This document shows positions 7,936 through 10,967 of a stretch of 10,967 nucleotides of DNA, in pieces (within the stretch, counting starts at the first letter, position 1; each line of letters begins with the position of its first letter). The translations under genes were made by a program, and so were the position numbers. Below the pieces are notes generated by a model that did not search any database, was not told the origin of the DNA, and worked only from the letters and a program-made list of their open reading frames with translations. The stretch comes from Cyclostephanos tholiformis (lineage: Eukaryota > Bacillariophyta > Thalassiosirophyceae > Thalassiosirales > Thalassiosiraceae): contig JALLPB010001153.1 in the NCBI GenBank assembly GCA_036939975.1, positions 1 through 10,967 on the forward strand, read 5' to 3'.

Positions 7936-9126
7936 GGGCGCGTGGGGCACGATGAGCCATTCGGCCGGGTACATTGGTCGGTCGATGGTTGTGGCAAAAC
8001 GGACGTCGTCTGTGATCTTGTGAATTAGGCTTGTGGGCCATCTGAAGCGTTCTCTCCCTCGGAATTGTGCTTCGACCAGCGCCGTGTTGAAAAATGATCT
8101 CCCGTCGGTGAGGATGGCCCAAGTGATTCGCCGGCAGACGTCTGCCGTGAAGGAGTCTCGGATGATGTGCACCTCTTGTTGGTCGAGGGTCTCCGCGACC
8201 TCCCACAGACCCTTGTAGTAGTCACATTCCCCACCAAAGAGGGTCCAAATGAGCGCGCAGAAAGTGTTGACGCTCAAGCGCAGCTCGAAATAGTTGTCCG
8301 GGGGTGGGCTTGGGGGCGCTTTCTGGCGCCGCCGCACCTCATTGAATTGGGCCGTGTGGGCTGTGGCGCGCCGTGCCTCTTCGAAATCCTTGATTGTTTC
8401 CACCTCAGTGGCCGATTTTGGGCGGCAGGTGAGGATGGAGATGCCCCGCTGTGCGCTGGCGAACGTCGGTACCGCTTCGCCTGGGTTGAAATTGAGCCCC
8501 ACAATGTCCTTCACTGTCTGTTCGGTGAAGAACGGTGCTTTGTCGATGTCTTTGCCGGTGTCCTTGCTCCATTGTGCCATTGACACGCGCAGGTTGTGGC
8601 GGTGGGACGCGATCTCGCGCGTTTGTTGGAAGGAGTCCCAGATCGGTGGGATTCCCCGTGGGTCGATGACCCCACAATATCCTTTGAGGGCGGCAACGTT
8701 GTTCTCGGAGTATAGCTTGCCTCCGACGTCATCCGAGCCCTCCTTGCCTGTCCCCTCCATTCTCGCCGCCCCGGCGATTGTCGGTGCCAAGGCTTGTACC
8801 CCAGCGAGGAAGCTGCGCCCCATGTTTGAGGTGATTTGCTGCACCAAAAGCAGGTCCCGTCCCCCTTCGCCCCTTGCCTGTCCCAAGGGAGCGCATGGCG
8901 CCGCCCCGAGCATGATCTCAATGCGCTGGTCGCACCAGTCAAGAAATTCGGGGTCTTGGCATAGTGCTGGGTCCGTGGACCCGATGTTGAGGAGGCTGGT
9001 GCCATTTTGTTCCTGTGCCGCCGTGACGCACCAGTCAAGCAAGAGTTGCCATTTATACGGTGATACTTGGCTTGCCCCCCCGTCGATCCTCCCCGTGATA
9101 AATTTCCTTAATTTGTGGGGGAAACA

Positions 9127-9137
9127 CCCCCCCCCCC
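9127..9137 (-). other. Frame change in Gag at a C11 run
   Basis: The upstream frame reads AEFVNGQGGGVFPPQIKEI and stops at 9053. The downstream frame reads GGGCFPHKLRKF and continues into the long Gag frame. Skipping one G on the minus strand joins them. Confidence 0.75.
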
Positions 9138-9720
9138 TGTCCGTTGACGAATTCGGCTACGCATGTTGGGAGGGCAAGCATGCGGGGCAGCGTGACCTCT
9201 GTGAGTGCGTTCCCCTGCGCCCCGTGTGCCCAGAAACGATCGTCATGGCTTGGGTCTTTGTAGAACGTGGTGAACCCAGCCGTGTCGTTGAGGGCGTTGA
9301 CCTTTGCCCAAGACCATGTGTTTTGGGCGGGGAGAATGAGTGGGACGGGGTTGCATCCCTGGCCCCGGTCTCCCACGAACCCGATGCATTTGCCCTGGAC
9401 GTCGATGGCGAGGCCAGACATCCCGTAGAATTGGCCTACGGAGTGCACCATGTGTACCACCGGGGATTTCCCTTTCATAAATGCGTAAGCGCGAAAAGCC
9501 GTTTGGTTTAGAGCTTGGTCGCAAAAAGCCGTGCATCTTGCGGGGTCGCCGTCTACTTTCCCTTGCCAATCGAGTTCGCGCTCGATGACGGGATCCTCGT
9601 TGCGTGAGGTGACTTGCGCGAGCCGTGCCGCGATCCCCCCCCCTGGCGGGGTAGGCGCTGTGCCCCCCCCTGGCGGGGGAGGCCCGCCTTGTTGGGCCTC
9701 GTTAGGGAGGTTGAAATGGA

Positions 9721-9770
9721 CCCCTCCACCTCCCCCCCCAGCCCCTGGTCCCTGGTCCCCTCCCCCCCCC
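9721..9770 (-). repeat. G-quadruplex-forming tract in Gag coding strand
   Basis: On the minus strand there are six G tracts, of 9, 4, 3, 4, 8 and 4, with loops of 1-6 nt. This satisfies the usual G3+N1-7 rule several times over. More G runs lie at 9635-9643, 9663-9670 and 9876-9885, so the mRNA-sense strand of the Gag N-terminus is unusually G-rich. Confidence 0.7.
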
Positions 9771-9875
9771 GGTATGTTGGGGCCCGTGACTTGGCTGCCG
9801 TCGTCGATGGCACCGTCGTTGTGGATTTCGGTTGGGATCCCCCCGTGACCAAATCCCCCTTGGTTGGGGGGTATT

Positions 9876-9885
9876 CCCCCCCCCC
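9876..9885 (-). other. Frame change in Gag at a C10 run
   Basis: The start frame reads NRGNTNGGGEYPPTKG and ends at 9553. The next frame reads GGGIPPNQGGFGHGG and leads into the conserved Gag body. A -1 step on the minus strand (one missing G) joins them; the later C11 run has the opposite sign. Confidence 0.6.
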
Positions 9886-10147
9886 GTTGGTATTTCCCCT
9901 GTTCCCCCCTTGGAGGAAACGCCCCCCGTCGTTCCTGCCACGGGGTGTGCCGCCCAGGAGGTTGTTGTCCGATTGGACGGACCCTCCGTCCACCATGGAG
10001 TAGTCGTCTGTGAGTTGGGCGGGCGCGCTGGCGCCGGTCCCCCCTCCCAGACCGCGGAGGTAGTTCATCGTGTGTCTCCCGTGGTCTGCTCTCCCTTGTC
10101 TCCTCTGACCCTACGTTTGCTTGCGCCCCTTTCTTGCCCCTTTGTTC

Positions 10148-10426
10148 CTATTCCGAGTCTGTTTCTGGGCACCCTACCGGGCCTGTGTGGAGGAGCCGTG
10201 CGGTAATATCGTCGTCTCTCGGCTTGCTTGACTCTGCCGTCGACGATGACACCGTGCTATCCGATGCTGACTTCTCGTCAGGGGATCTGGATGTCCCGCT
10301 GTTGTCCTTGGTGGAGCTTTCCTCGTCGTCAAAATTTTGTTTGTATTTTATTCTGTAATCCGCGTTGGGGGGGGGGGCCTTGTCCCGTCGCGTCGTCCGA
10401 GAAGTAGCCCTCTTCCCCGAATAATA
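10148..10426 (-). CDS. Acidic Ser-rich ORF upstream of Gag, no ATG
   Basis: About 92 codons run from a TGA at 10427-10429 to TAG at 10148-10150 with no Met. The sequence is hydrophilic and acidic (NFDDEESSTKDNSG, DEKSASDSTVSSSTAESS, KPRDDDITARLL), unlike random reading of GC-rich DNA. Across the G11 run 10367-10377 another frame gives LFGEEGYFSDDATGQG, so one more homopolymer shift is possible. The same frame remains open past the TAG into the Gag region. It may be a Gag N-terminal extension, a spliced exon (C8-AG lies just upstream at 10431-10440) or a separate leader ORF. Confidence 0.4.
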   Translation of the reverse strand, partial: YYSGKRATSRTTRRDKAPPPNADYRIKYKQNFDDEESSTKDNSGTSRSPDEKSASDSTVSSSTAESSKPRDDDITARLLHTGPVGCPETDSE

Positions 10427-10679
10427 TCACCTGGGGGGGGTGTTTTATTTATTTATTTTTTTTTGTTTATTTCGTCGCGGTACCGCTGGTAAGTTGCCAC
10501 GTGCCTCTCGCTTTGTAATCGCCGGCTGTGGTGTTGTTGCATGTGACTTGTAAGTTCGCGCTTCCGTTAGACGCGGGGGAGACGATGTCCCCTCTCTGGT
10601 TGTGTGGTGACAGCCGCTTCGCTGCTTAAACTATGCTACTAACCCGGCAATCAGCAGATCATGGTGCTGTCGAAACCCA

Positions 10680-10704
10680 ACGGAATGAGCTTCCCTCATT
10701 CCGT
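10680..10704. repeat. Perfect 10-bp hairpin
   Basis: ACGGAATGAG and CTCATTCCGT flank a CTTCC loop with no mismatch. No T-run follows on the plus strand. It could mark an element end, a structured RNA or an unrelated small repeat. Confidence 0.7.
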
Positions 10705-10801
10705 GACCCCATCGCCGTCTGTCCATCGTCCCAAATTTATGATATTCTATGGGTTCCCACTAACCTGGGCCGTATCGCAGACGCGCTTCATGTCAAAATC
10801 A

Positions 10802-10901
10802 CTAAGACAAAACATTCAATTTGAATGGTTTTTCTCCCGCAGATTAGTGACCGCTGGTGGTCATTCTCGTTTGCAACTTCAAGCTCCCTTTTTTGTCTTA
10901 G
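10802..10901. repeat. 100-bp unit with 11-bp terminal inverted repeats
   Basis: CTAAGACAAAA (10802-10812) is perfectly inverted as TTTTGTCTTAG (10891-10901). Inside lie a perfect palindrome CATTCAA-T-TTGAATG (10813-10827), directly against the left arm, and a hairpin TGACC-GCTGGT-GGTCA (10848-10863). The layout resembles a tiny MITE or a branched RNA. No clear target-site duplication is seen. Confidence 0.5.
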
Positions 10902-10967
10902 CAGACATAAAACGAATTCTCTTCTTCCGGAACTGACAGATGTCCATCACGTGCGTCACTGATCCTT

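Larger units (their letters stand above)
7411..10068 (-). pseudogene. Gag-like protein with CCCH zinc finger, frame-disrupted
   Basis: This is the probable nucleocapsid/coat protein that packages the element RNA. ATG 10066-10068 starts MNYLRGLGGGTG. The frame shifts at the C run 9876-9885, continues through a Gly/Pro-rich stretch and a long folded region (RLAQVTSRNEDPV, FYGMSGLAIDVQG, FVGDRGQGCNPVP, LTEVTLPRMLALP), then shifts back at the C run 9127-9137 to GGCFPHKLRKF, LLLDWCVTAAQEQ and beyond. A poly-Gly linker is encoded at about 7795-7935, then RRRERQPWTDDRHP and a Cys-rich finger at 7558-7617 with spacing C-x7-C-x4-C-x5-H. The frame meets TGA at 7549-7551, but the next 45 codons (from SAIPDTFAEEVV to DKRPRTDGQQA) look like the true C-terminus, ending at TGA 7411-7413. 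Total length is about 885 residues. The Gag call rests on position, basic and zinc-binding C-terminus, and the neighbouring pol. Confidence 0.75.
3646..10430 (-). mobile_element. DIRS-order tyrosine-recombinase retrotransposon, damaged copy
   Basis: Read on the minus strand, the order is acidic ORF, Gag (7411-10068), RT and RNase H (4524-7378), tyrosine recombinase (3646-4908). RT-RNase H-YR order with a recombinase in place of an integrase defines the DIRS order of retrotransposons. No Dam-like methyltransferase domain, which DIRS1 and PAT elements often have, was seen between RNase H and recombinase; that is more like Ngaro or TOC lineages, though placement needs a tree. No protease, no LTR and no target-site duplication were found, as expected for YR elements. 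The limits given are those of the coding core; true ends may reach about 3290 and 10649. Frame changes and in-frame TGAs suggest this copy cannot produce all its proteins unless it is recoded. Confidence 0.85.
10431..10967. other. 5' flank of the retroelement, no gene seen
   Basis: An ATTT-rich stretch (10441-10471) precedes mixed sequence with no supported gene. Two overlapping plus-strand frames after 10633 have no recognisable domain. Notable structures are CAGC-CGCTTC-GCTG (10611-10624), a strong hairpin at 10680-10704 and a 100-bp inverted-repeat unit at 10802-10901. Promoter elements of the retrotransposon should be here but none can be named. Confidence 0.5.

Noticed and set aside
8294..9511. 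405-codon plus-strand open frame
   Set aside because: It lies antisense to Gag, whose minus-strand reading has a zinc finger and coherent protein. The plus-strand protein shows no domain and arises from GC-rich codon use.
10661..10936. 91-codon plus-strand frame, possible right-flank gene
   Set aside because: It runs through the hairpin and the 100-bp inverted-repeat unit and has no domain-like pattern; chance is more likely.

Overview
The window looks like nuclear DNA of a diatom, or a close stramenopile relative. It carries a spliced gene with a short GT-AG intron and an N-terminal signal peptide. It also carries a tyrosine-recombinase retrotransposon whose Gag, reverse transcriptase and recombinase have the character of the DIRS-like elements common in diatom genomes. 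The species call is inference from protein style; no species marker is present.

Layout. (1) 1-1307: gene-free, AT-rich at first, then rich in C and G runs with two GC-rich hairpins. (2) 1325-2960, minus strand: a two-exon host gene for a 493-residue repeat protein with a signal peptide. About seven modules are built on a DLK(A/S)LLP core, several followed by TW..LDFKG or LDKFGRRV. The 154-nt intron falls inside one module. (3) 2961-3645: host gene upstream region, then a palindrome-dense stretch that is probably the 3' end of the retroelement. (4) 3646-10430, minus strand: a DIRS-order YR retrotransposon, read from high to low coordinates as a short acidic ORF, Gag, RT-RNase H, tyrosine recombinase. 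(5) 10431-10967: the 5' flank, with AT-rich and homopolymer sequence, a 10-bp perfect hairpin and a 100-bp unit bounded by 11-bp inverted repeats.

How the parts work together. By analogy with DIRS and PAT elements, Gag packages the RNA, RT and RNase H make cDNA, and the recombinase (R-H-R-W-Y) integrates a circular intermediate. No integrase, protease or Dam-type methyltransferase domain was seen. Only the recombinase frame is open throughout. Gag needs two compensating one-base frame changes and has one in-frame TGA. Pol needs one or two frame changes and has a TGA five codons before the YVDD box. This copy is therefore either decayed, or has indels in its many G/C homopolymers from sequencing, or (less likely) is recoded. 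RT-RNase H and recombinase overlap out of phase for about 385 nt, and the recombinase frame has no early ATG.

The element lies upstream of the host gene in the same orientation. Its outer limits are not proven; a short imperfect inverted match at 3290-3302 and 10638-10649 is one candidate for them.
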